A DNA stretch of 64,000 nt, taken from contig CANQEV010000009.1 in assembly GCA_947595925.1 (NCBI GenBank), forward strand, positions 1-64,000. The letters run 5' to 3'. The number at the start of each line of letters is the position of its first letter. Position 1 is the stretch's first letter. The translations under genes were made by a program, and so were the position numbers. This stretch comes from an uncultured Acetatifactor sp. GTDB taxonomy: Bacteria; Bacillota; Clostridia; Lachnospirales; Lachnospiraceae. This document shows positions 45,994 through 55,845 of the stretch, in pieces. The notes below the pieces were generated by a model. It saw only the letters and a program-made list of their open reading frames with translations, did no database searches and was not told where the DNA came from.

Positions 45994-47541
45994 ATGAGAG
46001 ACCATGATACAAGACCTTCAAAAAGAATGTCGGACCAGGAATTTAACCGTTCCCTGTATGATGATTTTGACAGGCCCACAGGGAAAAACAATCTTCTTGC
46101 AAAGGGGATCGTGACCGTGCTGGCGGTGCTGCTGATAGGGCTCCTGGTCCTGCTTCTGATTCTGGGAGGGAAGAGAGACGAGGATCCGGGGACGCCGGGT
46201 GTGGCGGGAGGGGAGCCTTCAGAGGAACTTTGGACAGGCGGAGAGAGCCTGCAGGACGACCCTTCCGGCGGGGCTGATGATCCGGTTTCCGAAGATTCAT
46301 CGGGGGATAGTTCTGCTGCGGACGGCGGTGAGGAAATCCCCAGCCGGTTGAAGGAGGTCCCCGGGGAGACGGAGGAAGTGACCCTGGGCGCGGACGTCTC
46401 GGAGTTTCAGGGAAATATTGACTGGGACCAGGTCGCGCAGTCAGGGATCGATTTTGTCATGGTGCGGGTCGGGTACCGCTCGGAGGCCGACGGGGAGATC
46501 AAAGAGGACCGCTGCGCAAGGTACAATCTGCAGGAGGCCGCGGCAAGGGGCCTGCATCTGGGAGCCTACTTCTTTTCCACGGCTGTGACGGAGGAGGAAG
46601 CCCTGGAGGAGGCCCGGTGGACCCTGGATCTGATAAAGGGGTATCCCATGACCTATCCGGTGGCCTTCAACTGCGAGGGCTTCCGGAGAGAGAACAGCAG
46701 ACAGTACAATCTGTCTTTAGAGGAAAGATCCCGCTTGGCGGAGGTGTTTCTTGACGCCGTGGAGGACGACGGATACGCGGGGATGTTCTACGCTGCGAAG
46801 GGGGAGCTGGAGGGGGATGCCTTCTGGAAGACCTCGGAGCTGGAGAACCGCTACCGCATCTGGGTGGCGCAGTATCCCGCCAGCCCCTACCCGGAGACGC
46901 CGGAGCCGGACTACGGGGGAACCTTTGCCATGTGGCAGCACACGGACCGGGGAACCGTGCCGGGCATTTCGGGCGGGGTGGATCTGGATACGGCGTACTT
47001 CGGATTTTCCCAGGCGGCTGCCGCCCGGGAGGAGGGAGCCGCAATCCCTGTGGAGATGGACCCGGAGGTGGGCGTCCGGTTTGAAGAAGTGGAGGAACAG
47101 GTGACGGCGAAGGATGTGACGAACCTTCGGAGCCGGATGGACCAGGAGGACGACTCCTGTATCGTCGCCCAGCTAAAGAACGGCGAGGTGGTCACCCGCA
47201 CCGGAAAGGGAAACAACGGCTGGTCCCGGGTGATTTATGCTGGACAGGCCCTCTACGCCGTATCCAGTTACCTTACGACGGACCTCAGCTATACCGCTCC
47301 AAAGGAAGAGGACAGCGGGTTTAAGACGAAATTTACGGCGGTCTCGGAGAATGTCACGGCAAAGGATGTGACAAATCTCCGGGATATCCCCAGCGTGTAC
47401 GAGCCCTCGACGGTGATCACGCAGCTCCACAACGGGGAGGTCGCCCTGCGCACGGGCGTGTCGGACCAGGGCTGGTCCAGGGTGGAATATGACGGTCAGG
47501 TGCTGTATTGCATCAGCAGTTACCTGATCACGGTGGATTGA
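45994..47541 (+). CDS. GH25-type lysozyme with two SH3-like domains
   Basis: A 515-residue protein. A 32-residue cytoplasmic start and one membrane helix (about 35-58) are followed by an acidic, Ser/Gly/Asp-rich linker (about 60-125). The GH25 barrel (about 128-330) opens with LGADVSEFQGNIDW. Two SH3-like wall-binding repeats follow, each starting VTAKDVTNLR. In active GH25 enzymes the strand ending in Leu-Asp-x-Glu carries two acids; here it reads AFNCEG, an Asp-to-Asn change, so activity may be lost or changed. It follows the deacetylase by 40 bases. Confidence 0.88.
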   Translation: MRDHDTRPSKRMSDQEFNRSLYDDFDRPTGKNNLLAKGIVTVLAVLLIGLLVLLLILGGKRDEDPGTPGVAGGEPSEELWTGGESLQDDPSGGADDPVSEDSSGDSSAADGGEEIPSRLKEVPGETEEVTLGADVSEFQGNIDWDQVAQSGIDFVMVRVGYRSEADGEIKEDRCARYNLQEAAARGLHLGAYFFSTAVTEEEALEEARWTLDLIKGYPMTYPVAFNCEGFRRENSRQYNLSLEERSRLAEVFLDAVEDDGYAGMFYAAKGELEGDAFWKTSELENRYRIWVAQYPASPYPETPEPDYGGTFAMWQHTDRGTVPGISGGVDLDTAYFGFSQAAAAREEGAAIPVEMDPEVGVRFEEVEEQVTAKDVTNLRSRMDQEDDSCIVAQLKNGEVVTRTGKGNNGWSRVIYAGQALYAVSSYLTTDLSYTAPKEEDSGFKTKFTAVSENVTAKDVTNLRDIPSVYEPSTVITQLHNGEVALRTGVSDQGWSRVEYDGQVLYCISSYLITVD

Positions 47542-47578
47542 CAGGTTTTGCAAGACGGAGCGCCTTGAGGAGGAAAGC

Positions 47579-48553
47579 ATGAAACACAAACCGGTAAAAA
47601 CCCATTTTCGTTGGAGAAAGAGAAGGATCCTTCTCTGGATCGCGGTGATCCTGTTTATCTTCCTGATACCCGCGATCGTGATGTCCGTCTATGTGTTCCA
47701 TCACGTGGGTTACATGGGAGTGGAGTCGGAGAAATACCTGCTTCAGGACGTATATGAGCCGAAGGATTTTTCCCTGAACGCGGTCGAACATACGATACGC
47801 ACGGGGGATGGGGAAGAACTCTGGTGTTCGGAGGTGGCCTGCGACGATCCTCAGGGCGTGATCCTGTATCTCAGCGACCTGCGGGAGCCCTCTGTGACTT
47901 ATTTTTACGGCCATGCGGCATGGATGCAGAAGAAGGGATTCACCTCCTTCCTTCTGGAAGTGCGCGCTCACGGGGAGAGCACGGGGCATAAGCTGGGCCT
48001 TGGATGCGCCGAGGTGGAGGACGTGAGAAGCCTGGTTCAATATATCAAAGGGATGGACGAGTATCGGAACCTTCCCATCATTGTCCAGGGGGTCGGCCTG
48101 GGAGGGACGATCGCGCTGAACGCCGTGGGAGCCATCCCGGAGGTAGACGCCTGTATCGCCATGTCGCCCTGGGCCGGGGCGGATACCCAGCTCACCCTTC
48201 TGATGAAAAAGTATTATGTGCCCGGGTTTATCAGAAATATAGAAAAGCCCATACTGCATCAGGCCCTTCGGATCCTGTATGGAAAGGAAGCCGCGGACCA
48301 GAACGACCCGAAGGTCCAGATCCGGAACGCGGGGGAAAAGCCGGTACTGGTGATCGCTTCCCTGCGAGATCCGCATGTCCCTGTGGAAAACAGCCGGATC
48401 CTGCAGGAAGAGGCCCCGGATGCGGAATTTTGGCTCCGGGATTCGGAGGACCATTATGTGGTGAAGGACAATGACCTGGTCCATGTGGAGCAGGATCAGG
48501 AGTACTGCACCTATGTCTCGGGCTTTTTGTTCAAGGTGATCCGTCAGAGGTAG
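47579..48553 (+). CDS. Membrane-anchored alpha/beta hydrolase-fold protein lacking the serine nucleophile
   Basis: A 324-residue protein with one N-terminal membrane helix (about 17-40) and an alpha/beta hydrolase domain. The strand-turn elements are visible (LEVRAHGESTGHKLGLG, then IVQGVGLGGTIAL). The nucleophile elbow, normally Gly-x-Ser-x-Gly, reads GVGLG, so Ser is replaced by Gly and classic hydrolysis is not expected. The acid and His can still be guessed in SLRDPHVPV and EDHYVVK. It follows the GH25 gene by 37 bases and is probably in the same transcript. Confidence 0.75.
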   Translation: MKHKPVKTHFRWRKRRILLWIAVILFIFLIPAIVMSVYVFHHVGYMGVESEKYLLQDVYEPKDFSLNAVEHTIRTGDGEELWCSEVACDDPQGVILYLSDLREPSVTYFYGHAAWMQKKGFTSFLLEVRAHGESTGHKLGLGCAEVEDVRSLVQYIKGMDEYRNLPIIVQGVGLGGTIALNAVGAIPEVDACIAMSPWAGADTQLTLLMKKYYVPGFIRNIEKPILHQALRILYGKEAADQNDPKVQIRNAGEKPVLVIASLRDPHVPVENSRILQEEAPDAEFWLRDSEDHYVVKDNDLVHVEQDQEYCTYVSGFLFKVIRQR

Positions 48554-48720
48554 ACGCTTTTTTGATCCCAGATGAGGGATAACAGGACGGAAGTTTCGGA
48601 CAAAATTTGTAGAAAAATATAATATGGGTATAAAATTCAAGAAACAAGAACCGATATAAGTAATGAGAAGCTGTCAAAACGGATTTTGAAGCGTGCGGAT
48701 TCATGGATGAGGAGAACACG

Positions 48721-49989
48721 ATGCAAGTAAATTATTCTCAGTTTTTTCAGGTCGGCAGATCGAATTATATCAGTGCGAAGAATTCCCAGGTACAAAACGG
48801 ATCTCTTCAATACGCGGGGAACGCCCAGGACGCCCGTGAGAAGAGGAGGCTGCTTGCGGAGAGCAGGCAGGCGGAGCAGTATGGCGCTGCGTCCGCCGAT
48901 GGAAAGAGAACCTATCAGGGCGGTCTGCAGTCCGGCATTGTCAATGACGGCGTAAATTACGCGTCCACGGTCCGGGAAAACCGTACCCGGGCGAAAGATA
49001 CCTCTCTGAAGCTGAAGCGGCTGCGGTATGATTTCAAGTCCATTTCCTCCCAGATTCTGCGGAGCAAGACTTCCAACAGCGCGAAGCAGGCGGCGTCGAA
49101 AGCCCGGCGTGAGGTAGTGCGCTTGAAGCGTCTGCGCCAGAACGGAGAGTACGATTCGGAGGAGATTCAGAGCGCGATCCAGCACGCCCAGGCCATGGAG
49201 CGGGTTGCGAAGAAAAAGGCGAGACACCTTCTGGAAGAAGAACTGGCAAAGACCGGCGGCCCCTGCCTGGGAGAGCTGGAGGATAAGGAACTTTCCGACG
49301 AAGAGATGAAGGAGTCGGAAGAGGTTTCCAGCGCCGGGGAAGGCGTGGAAGAGGGGGCGGCTTTGGAGCCATCCCCGGATCTGAACTTCGCGGAGCTTCA
49401 GGAAAGCCTGGAGCAGTCCTCCATTCCCTCTCAGGAGTCCATAAAGCAGATGGACGCCCTGCTGGAGAAGCTGGAGAGTGAGAGTTTAAGCGAGTCCCTG
49501 GGCGCGGAAATGATGGAAAGCGTGTCCGCCTCCATGGATGATATGTGGGATTCTCTGCAGGATTTATTAGAAGAGATGGGCCTGGAGGATCTGGCCGGAG
49601 ACCTGACGGGGGCTTCTGGCGGGGATATGGACCCCGCGGACCTGAAGATGATGAAGATGAAGCACCGCCTGAAAGAGATGAAGGAGATGGCGGAGGCGGA
49701 CAGCGAGTACTTAAAAGCCCTGTTCGACAGGCTGGCCAAGGAGAGCGCTTCTACAGCGGGAGGCGCCGCCATGAGCGGCAGTTCGGCGGGAAGTCCCTCT
49801 GGGGGCATCGCTTTGGGAGGCGGCGTTTCGTCGCCGGCCGCGTCGGGAGGCAATGCAGGCGGAAGCGGGGGAGCTGCTCCCGGGGCTGCTTTCGGCCCGG
49901 CGCTGACGGGCGGAAGTCCTTTTTCGGGTTCGGCGGCAGGGGGAGGAATGGGTGTGCCGGTCTCCGGCGGGATCGACATTTCCCTGTAG
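48721..49989 (+). CDS. Unknown protein with helical core and Gly/Ser/Ala-rich tail
   Basis: A 422-residue protein I do not recognise. An N-terminal stretch (QVNYSQFFQVGRSNYIS) is followed by a basic helical part (about 90-175), an acidic Glu/Ser-rich helical centre (about 180-300) and a flexible Gly/Ser/Ala/Pro tail (about 335-422). It has no signal peptide or membrane segment. GAGGAG nine bases upstream favours ATG 48721 over ATG 48703. The composition resembles a structural or scaffold protein. A terminator follows. Confidence 0.7.
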   Translation: MQVNYSQFFQVGRSNYISAKNSQVQNGSLQYAGNAQDAREKRRLLAESRQAEQYGAASADGKRTYQGGLQSGIVNDGVNYASTVRENRTRAKDTSLKLKRLRYDFKSISSQILRSKTSNSAKQAASKARREVVRLKRLRQNGEYDSEEIQSAIQHAQAMERVAKKKARHLLEEELAKTGGPCLGELEDKELSDEEMKESEEVSSAGEGVEEGAALEPSPDLNFAELQESLEQSSIPSQESIKQMDALLEKLESESLSESLGAEMMESVSASMDDMWDSLQDLLEEMGLEDLAGDLTGASGGDMDPADLKMMKMKHRLKEMKEMAEADSEYLKALFDRLAKESASTAGGAAMSGSSAGSPSGGIALGGGVSSPAASGGNAGGSGGAAPGAAFGPALTGGSPFSGSAAGGGMGVPVSGGIDISL

Positions 49990-50020
49990 ACAGAGGGCAT
50001 TTGACCCAAAATAATATGTC

Positions 50021-50056
50021 AGGGCGGCGAAAAACCGCCCCGTTTGTCATTTTTTG
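50021..50056 (+). terminator. Terminator after the Gly/Ser-rich protein
   Basis: AGGGCGG/CCGCCC stem with a six- to seven-base A-rich loop, followed by CGTTTGTCATTTTTTG. Confidence 0.75.
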
Positions 50057-50089
50057 TTGAGAAAAAAGCAAAATTTTATAGAAATTTAA

Positions 50090-50119
50090 TTGACAGCGGG
50101 GGCAAAATCAAGATAACCT
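50090..50119 (+). promoter_or_regulatory. Possible promoter of the citrate synthase operon
   Basis: A perfect -35, TTGACA (50090-50095), is followed at 18 bases by the weak -10 TAACCT. Confidence 0.4.
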
Positions 50120-50170
50120 AGAAGGGTAGGTAAAAAATGGCTGAATGACTTCAGGGACAGAAAGGAAACA

Positions 50171-51532
50171 ATGCTTATGAAGAAAATGGAAGAGTATCTG
50201 GCGGAGTATGCCGGGATCTGTTACAAGGAGGACGATATTGATCCTGCGCTGTTTGACGAGTACGGCGTAAAGAGGGGGCTTCGGGATAAAAACGGGAACG
50301 GCGTCCTTTCGGGGCTGACCAATATTTCCCGGATCGAGGCCTTTCGGACGGTGGACGGCGTAAAGACTCCCTGCGACGGAAAGCTTTGGTACCGCGGGTA
50401 CGATTGCATTGAACTGGTGAAGGGATTCCGGGGCAAGCGCTACGGTTTTGAGGAGGTGGCCTATCTTCTCCTGCTCGGAAAGCTCCCCACGGAGACGGAA
50501 CTGGAGCATTTCTGTGAGGTATTGGCAAGCGGCAGGACGCTCCCCAGGAATTTTACCCGGGACGTCATCATGAAAGCTCCCTCCGGGGATATCATGAACT
50601 CTTTGACCAGAAGCGTTCTGACTCTGGCCTCTTACGATAAGAACTGCAGCGACAACAGCGTGGAAAACGTGCTGCGCCAAAGCCTGGAGCTCATCAGCAT
50701 CTTCCCCATGCTGGCGGTTTACGCGTACCACGCCTATAATCATTACAGCAACGACGACAGCATGTACATACACCGGCCCCAGAAAAAGCTCTCCACGGCG
50801 GAAAACCTTCTGATGATGCTGCGGCCGGATCAGAAATATACGGAGCTGGAGGCAAAGGTCCTAGATATCGCCCTGGTCCTTCACATGGAGCACGGCGGCG
50901 GAAACAACTCTACGTTTACCACCAGGGTCGTGACTTCCTCCGGGTCGGACACCTATTCCGTGGTGGCGGCGGCCCTCTCCTCCTTAAAGGGGCCCAAGCA
51001 CGGCGGCGCGAATATCAAGGTTGTAGAGATGATGCGGGATATCAAGAAGCATGTCTCCGACTGGACGGACGAGACGGAGGTCCGGGCGTACCTTCAGAAG
51101 ATCCTGAATAAGGAGGCCTTTGATAAGAAGGGTCTGATCTATGGCATGGGCCATGCGGTGTACTCCCTCTCGGATCCCAGGGCCCAGGTGTTCAAGGGGT
51201 TTGTGGAGCAGCTTGCCCAGGCGAAGCACCGGGAGAAGGATTTCGCCCTGTATTCCATGATCGAGCGCCTTGCGCCGGAAGTGATCAGCCAGAAAGCCAG
51301 AATTTATAAGGGCGTCAGCGCCAATGTGGATTTTTACAGCGGATTTGTATATAGTATGTTGGAGATCCCTCTGGAGATGTACACGCCCATCTTTGCCATC
51401 GCCAGGATCGTGGGCTGGAGCGCGCACCGCATCGAAGAGCTGATCAATATGGATAAGATCATCCGCCCTGCCTATCTCAGCGTGATGCAGGAGCGGGAGT
51501 ATGTTCCGCTGGAGGAACGCGGGAAAGAGTAA
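50171..51532 (+). CDS. gltA: Citrate synthase
   Basis: A 453-residue citrate synthase. It condenses oxaloacetate and acetyl-CoA, the first step of the (here probably incomplete) TCA branch supplying 2-oxoglutarate for glutamate. Catalytic residues are visible: His in LHMEHGGGNNSTF (near 246), His in GPKHGGAN (near 280) and Asp in NVDFYSGFVY (near 388). The long N-terminal extension (about 40 residues) is typical of the clostridial form. Start is ATG 50171 or 50177, both downstream of AAAGGA. Confidence 0.95.
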   Translation: MLMKKMEEYLAEYAGICYKEDDIDPALFDEYGVKRGLRDKNGNGVLSGLTNISRIEAFRTVDGVKTPCDGKLWYRGYDCIELVKGFRGKRYGFEEVAYLLLLGKLPTETELEHFCEVLASGRTLPRNFTRDVIMKAPSGDIMNSLTRSVLTLASYDKNCSDNSVENVLRQSLELISIFPMLAVYAYHAYNHYSNDDSMYIHRPQKKLSTAENLLMMLRPDQKYTELEAKVLDIALVLHMEHGGGNNSTFTTRVVTSSGSDTYSVVAAALSSLKGPKHGGANIKVVEMMRDIKKHVSDWTDETEVRAYLQKILNKEAFDKKGLIYGMGHAVYSLSDPRAQVFKGFVEQLAQAKHREKDFALYSMIERLAPEVISQKARIYKGVSANVDFYSGFVYSMLEIPLEMYTPIFAIARIVGWSAHRIEELINMDKIIRPAYLSVMQEREYVPLEERGKE

Positions 51533-51538
51533 ACGATT

Positions 51539-52687
51539 ATGACGGGTACGATCTTGACCTATCTGAAGGAACACGGCAGGACATCCCTGAAGGAGATGCC
51601 GTTTAATGATGTGGACTCCCTGATCCTCTGCCAGCTCTCTTATCTGAAGTTCGACGGCATGGTCCCGGACGTGAACCTGGGGCGCGGTTTTACGGAACTG
51701 AGGGCGCTGGCAAAGGCTCCCGGCAGGGAAGGACTGTTCGCAGACGAGAGATATGCGAAGGTGAACCGGGAGCTGTTTCAGGGCATGCTGGAGAGCGAAC
51801 GGTTCGGAAAGCTCCGCCTGACGGATTATGTCAATTTCGTGGAAAAGGAGCGGGAGACCCAGTTCTCCGCGGTGACTTTTCTCTTGGAAGATGGGACGGT
51901 CTACATCGCCTTTCGGGGGACGGACGAGAGCATTGTCGGCTGGAAAGAAGACTTTAATATGTCTTATTTAAGTCCGGTGCCGGCCCAGAAGAGCAGCATC
52001 CGCTACCTGAATATGGCGGCGCAGCACTTTTCGGGGAAATTTTATGTGGGAGGGCACTCCAAGGGCGGGAATCTGGCGGTGTACAGCGCCATGAACTGTC
52101 TGCCCGAGGTGCAGGGCAGGATCGAAAAGATCTACAGCATGGACGGGCCGGGGTTCCGGCCGGAGCTCCTGAAAAAATGCGACTATGAGAAGATCGCGGA
52201 CCGGGTGGTGAAGATCCTGCCCCACTCCTCCCTGGTGGGGATGCTCTTTGAACAGGACATTCGATACCGGGTAGTGGAGAGCCGGAGCGTGGGCCTTTTC
52301 CAGCACGATCCCTACTCCTGGATCGTGAGAGGGGATCACTTTGTGGAGGCGAAGGACCTCTACGAGGGAAGGAAATTCATGGACAGCGCCATCAACGAGT
52401 GGATCCTGTCCCTGGACAGGGAGCATCTGGAAACCTTTGTGGAGGCCCTGTTTACGGTGCTGGGCGCACCCGAGGCGGACAACCTGGTGGATATGAGCGC
52501 GGACAAGAGAAAGAGCCTTCTGAGCATGGCGGCGGCCATGAAGGATCTGGATCCCCAGACTTCCCATATGATCGGGGAGACCATGAAGGCGCTGTTTGAG
52601 ATCGCGGGCAATAAGGTGCTGCAGGAGATCAATGATAAGATAAAGAGAATTGGTGAGGGCAGATCTGCCCAGGGAGATGTGAAGTGA
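51539..52687 (+). CDS. DUF2974 (Mbeg1-like) alpha/beta hydrolase
   Basis: A 382-residue protein of the DUF2974 family. The lipase-like region has FRGTDESIVGWKEDFNMSY near residue 122 and the nucleophile elbow GGHSKGGNLAVY near 170, with downstream DGPGF and HSSLVGMLF motifs common in the family. Ser, Asp and His are therefore present. Function is unproven; a lipase or esterase activity in the cytoplasm is plausible. It follows gltA by six bases and overlaps the YfhO gene by four. Confidence 0.88.
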   Translation: MTGTILTYLKEHGRTSLKEMPFNDVDSLILCQLSYLKFDGMVPDVNLGRGFTELRALAKAPGREGLFADERYAKVNRELFQGMLESERFGKLRLTDYVNFVEKERETQFSAVTFLLEDGTVYIAFRGTDESIVGWKEDFNMSYLSPVPAQKSSIRYLNMAAQHFSGKFYVGGHSKGGNLAVYSAMNCLPEVQGRIEKIYSMDGPGFRPELLKKCDYEKIADRVVKILPHSSLVGMLFEQDIRYRVVESRSVGLFQHDPYSWIVRGDHFVEAKDLYEGRKFMDSAINEWILSLDREHLETFVEALFTVLGAPEADNLVDMSADKRKSLLSMAAAMKDLDPQTSHMIGETMKALFEIAGNKVLQEINDKIKRIGEGRSAQGDVK

Positions 52688-55233
52688 AGACTCTGTCAAA
52701 AAAGAAGAGACGGTCCTTTCAGCCGGATGTGCAGCATGTGGCTTTGTTTTTGTCCTTTTTTACGCCCTTTACCATCATGCTTGCCATCTTTGTCGGAAAT
52801 TCCATCTATCCCTTCGGGGACCGGAGTTTTCTGTTTTCGGATATGTACCATCAGTACATGCCGTTCTTTCAGGAATTTTTAACCCGGATCAAGGCCGGGG
52901 ACGGGATCAATTACACCTGGAACGTGGGGATGGGCTCCAATTACCTGGCCCTCTACGTCTACTACACGGCGAGTCCCCTGCACTGGCTGGCGTTCCTCGT
53001 GCCGGAGCGGTTCCTGATGGAATTTATGAGCTACCTGGTGATCGTAAAGCTGGGGCTGGCGGGACTGACCTCCTATCTCTATCTCAGGACCCGGGGAGAG
53101 GGAGTCGATTCCCTCCGGCGGTGTGTTCCGGCGGTGCTGTTTTCCGTCTTTTACGCCCTGAGCGGTTTCCTCGCGGCCTATAACTGGAATATCATGTGGC
53201 TGGATCCGGTGATCCTGCTTCCCCTGATCCTGATGGGGCTGGAAAAGCTGGTCCGGCAGGGAAAGATGGGGATGTACTGCGTCGCTCTGGGGCTGTGCAT
53301 CCTGACGAATTTTTACATTTCCATCATGATCTGTATTTTTCTGGTCCTGTATTTTGTCTTTCTGTTCTTCACGGAAAAACCGGGGGTGAAAGGGGTACTG
53401 CGCTTTGCGGGGGCTTCCCTTCTGGCGGGGGGACTGGCGGCAGTCTTTCTCGTCCCGGAGGTCTGCGCGCTGCTTGCCACGGACTTCGGAGACATGGATT
53501 TTCCAGAGCAGTGGAAGTCCTATTTTTCGATTCTGGACGTCCTCTCCAGGCACTGCATGGGGATCTCCACGGAGCGGGGGCTGGACCACTGGCCCAATAT
53601 CTACTGCGGAAGCATGGTCTTCTTTCTGGTTCCGCTGTATGCCCAGAATGAGGGGATCCCGGCGAAGCGCAGGCTGGGTTTCCTGGCGCTGGCGGGGATC
53701 TTTCTGATCAGCTTTGCCACGAACGGCCTGGATTTCATCTGGCACGGGCTGAACTACCCGGATTCCCTTCCGGGAAGACAGTCTTTCATCTATATTCTGC
53801 TGGTTCTGGTCATGTGCTATGAATGTGTCGTAAATATCAACAGGATCCCGCCGGCAGCCATCGTCAGGTCCGTGCTGTGGGCGGCACTGGCCCTTCTTTT
53901 GATCGAAAAGTTTGTGGAGATTGATGATTTCCAGACCTGGACCTGGCTTTTGAACCTGCTCTTTGTAGTCCTGTATGCCTCCTTGCTTTATCTCTACCGG
54001 ACAAAGAGCGGCTGGAAGATCTATGCGGCGATCGGGACCCTGGCGTTTGTGGCTGTGCTGGCGGAAACTGCCGCCAATATGGCAATGACCAGCGTGGGGA
54101 CCACCAGCCGGACGGACTACCTGGCGGACCTGAAAGATTATGAAGCGCTGTATTCCCGAAACGAGGAGAAGACAGAGGGTTTTGAACGCTATGAGAAGTT
54201 CACGAGAAAGACGAAGAACGACGGCACCCTGGCAGGATTTCCCTCGGCGTCCGTATTTTCCTCTACGCTGAATTCCAGCGTGATGGACTTTTATAAAAAA
54301 CTGGGGATGCTGCACAGCAAGGTGTATTACGGCTATGACGGAGCCACAGCCTTTTCCTCCGCCCTCTTGAATGTAGGGTATCTCTTCGGGGAGTCGGAAG
54401 AATATGAGAACGAACTGTTTCACTTGATCGACACCCAGGGGAAGATTTCCCTCTACGAGGCGGTTTACAGTCTGCCCTTCGGCTATGTGGCGCCCATAGG
54501 CTATGATCTCCCGGAGAAGATGGAGGACAAGACCGTCCTGATCCAGAATAAGCTGGTGCAACAGCTCGGAGTGCAGGGGACCCTGCTGAAACAGATCAAG
54601 GCCAAGGATTCCGGCGATGACGTCCTGTTCACCCCTCAGGAGGGCGGCATTTATTACGGCTGCGTGACGAACACCGGTACAAAGAAGGTAGACGCCATCG
54701 GCGGGACGCCGGAGGAACAAAAGTTTAAGGATCTGAAAAAGGGCTGCATCCTGTACCTGGGATATCTGGAAAAGGATCAGACCATTACGCTGACAAACGG
54801 CGACGACAGCGACAGCAGCCAGAACATCTCCGTTTACATCTATAAGCTGGACACGGAAGTCTTGAAGGAGGCTCTGGAAATTCTTGGAAAGACGCACATG
54901 ACGGAGGTGAGCGTGGAGAACACCCATATCTCCGGGAAACTCTCACTGGAGGAAGCAGGGAGGCTGATCCTCTCCGTGCCTTACGAGAAGGGCTGGAGCG
55001 TCCTTGTCAACGGGGAGGAGCGGGAGCCCCAGACTTTTGGGGACGCTTTTCTGGCATTGGACCTTCAGCCGGGGGAGTATGAGATCGAGCTGCAGTACGT
55101 TCCCCAGGGAAAATATGCGGGAATCTATATTTCCATCGTAAGCCTTCTGATCTTTGTGGACGCGGCGCTGATCCTAAGGCGCAGGGCAAAAAAACGGGAG
55201 GATTTCGGAAAAGACGGCGGATCTGACGAGTAA
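52684..55233 (+). CDS. YfhO-family membrane protein
   Basis: An 849-residue integral membrane protein starting at GTG 52684. About twelve helices span residues 20-500 with family motifs FLFSDMYHQYMPFF and WNVGMGSNYLALYVYYTASPL near residues 40-95, then a large outside domain (about 520-810) and a final helix. Bacillus YfhO is a GT-C-type enzyme that glycosylates lipoteichoic acid; the acidic residue after the first helix (SDMYHQY) fits that class. The start overlaps the DUF2974 stop, so the two are translated together. Confidence 0.92.
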   Translation: MKTLSKKKRRSFQPDVQHVALFLSFFTPFTIMLAIFVGNSIYPFGDRSFLFSDMYHQYMPFFQEFLTRIKAGDGINYTWNVGMGSNYLALYVYYTASPLHWLAFLVPERFLMEFMSYLVIVKLGLAGLTSYLYLRTRGEGVDSLRRCVPAVLFSVFYALSGFLAAYNWNIMWLDPVILLPLILMGLEKLVRQGKMGMYCVALGLCILTNFYISIMICIFLVLYFVFLFFTEKPGVKGVLRFAGASLLAGGLAAVFLVPEVCALLATDFGDMDFPEQWKSYFSILDVLSRHCMGISTERGLDHWPNIYCGSMVFFLVPLYAQNEGIPAKRRLGFLALAGIFLISFATNGLDFIWHGLNYPDSLPGRQSFIYILLVLVMCYECVVNINRIPPAAIVRSVLWAALALLLIEKFVEIDDFQTWTWLLNLLFVVLYASLLYLYRTKSGWKIYAAIGTLAFVAVLAETAANMAMTSVGTTSRTDYLADLKDYEALYSRNEEKTEGFERYEKFTRKTKNDGTLAGFPSASVFSSTLNSSVMDFYKKLGMLHSKVYYGYDGATAFSSALLNVGYLFGESEEYENELFHLIDTQGKISLYEAVYSLPFGYVAPIGYDLPEKMEDKTVLIQNKLVQQLGVQGTLLKQIKAKDSGDDVLFTPQEGGIYYGCVTNTGTKKVDAIGGTPEEQKFKDLKKGCILYLGYLEKDQTITLTNGDDSDSSQNISVYIYKLDTEVLKEALEILGKTHMTEVSVENTHISGKLSLEEAGRLILSVPYEKGWSVLVNGEEREPQTFGDAFLALDLQPGEYEIELQYVPQGKYAGIYISIVSLLIFVDAALILRRRAKKREDFGKDGGSDE

Positions 55234-55321
55234 GACGGAGGGATTCGCTGTCTGTGGGGAGGAATTCTCATGGCGGCACGTGTATCATTGAGACAGAAAA
55301 ATACACAAGGAGGTACGGACG

Positions 55322-55816
55322 ATGGATCAGATTCAGATCGGAAAGTTTATTTCCGCGCTTCGCCGCCAGGAAGGGCTTACGCAGGAGGAACTGGGAGAAA
55401 GGCTGGGGGTGACGAACAAAACGGTCTCCCGCTGGGAGAACGGCAATTATATGCCGGATATTGAGATGATGCAGCTTCTCTCAAAGGAATTGCATGTCAG
55501 CATTAACGAGTTGCTCGCGGGGGAGAGGATCCCGGACGAGGAATTTCGCCGGAAAGCGGACGAAAACATTCTTTCCATGGCAAAGAGTAGCGCGTTTTCT
55601 TTTGAGGAGCGGAAAAGGTATTTCAAAAGGAAGTGGCGTCGGGAACACTGGTTGTTTCTCGGCGTTTTATTGCTGATCTTCGTGCTGGCCCTCACGCTGC
55701 CCTATGCGATAGAAAGGCCCTGGCTTGCGGGGCTGGCACCGCTGATCGGGATTCTGGAATATCTCTTTCAGAACAATCGGATGATGATATATGTGGAAAG
55801 CAATCTCTATGATTGA
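55322..55816 (+). CDS. XRE-family regulator with membrane helices
   Basis: A 164-residue protein. The helix-turn-helix (about 6-60; LTQEELGERLGVTNKTVSRWENGNYMPDI) is followed by a charged region and two hydrophobic helices (about 110-150). Membrane-tethered XRE regulators of this type are common in clostridia and often sense drugs or envelope state. AAGGAGG before the ATG fixes the start. The inverted structured repeat begins 30 bases after its stop. Confidence 0.9.
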   Translation: MDQIQIGKFISALRRQEGLTQEELGERLGVTNKTVSRWENGNYMPDIEMMQLLSKELHVSINELLAGERIPDEEFRRKADENILSMAKSSAFSFEERKRYFKRKWRREHWLFLGVLLLIFVLALTLPYAIERPWLAGLAPLIGILEYLFQNNRMMIYVESNLYD

Positions 55817-55845
55817 CTGCAAAGAAAGGGCGGGCATTCCCCTGC

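Noticed and set aside
52879-54927. A 682-codon minus-strand frame opposite YfhO
   Set aside because: Shadow frame; the plus strand has clear membrane-protein motifs.
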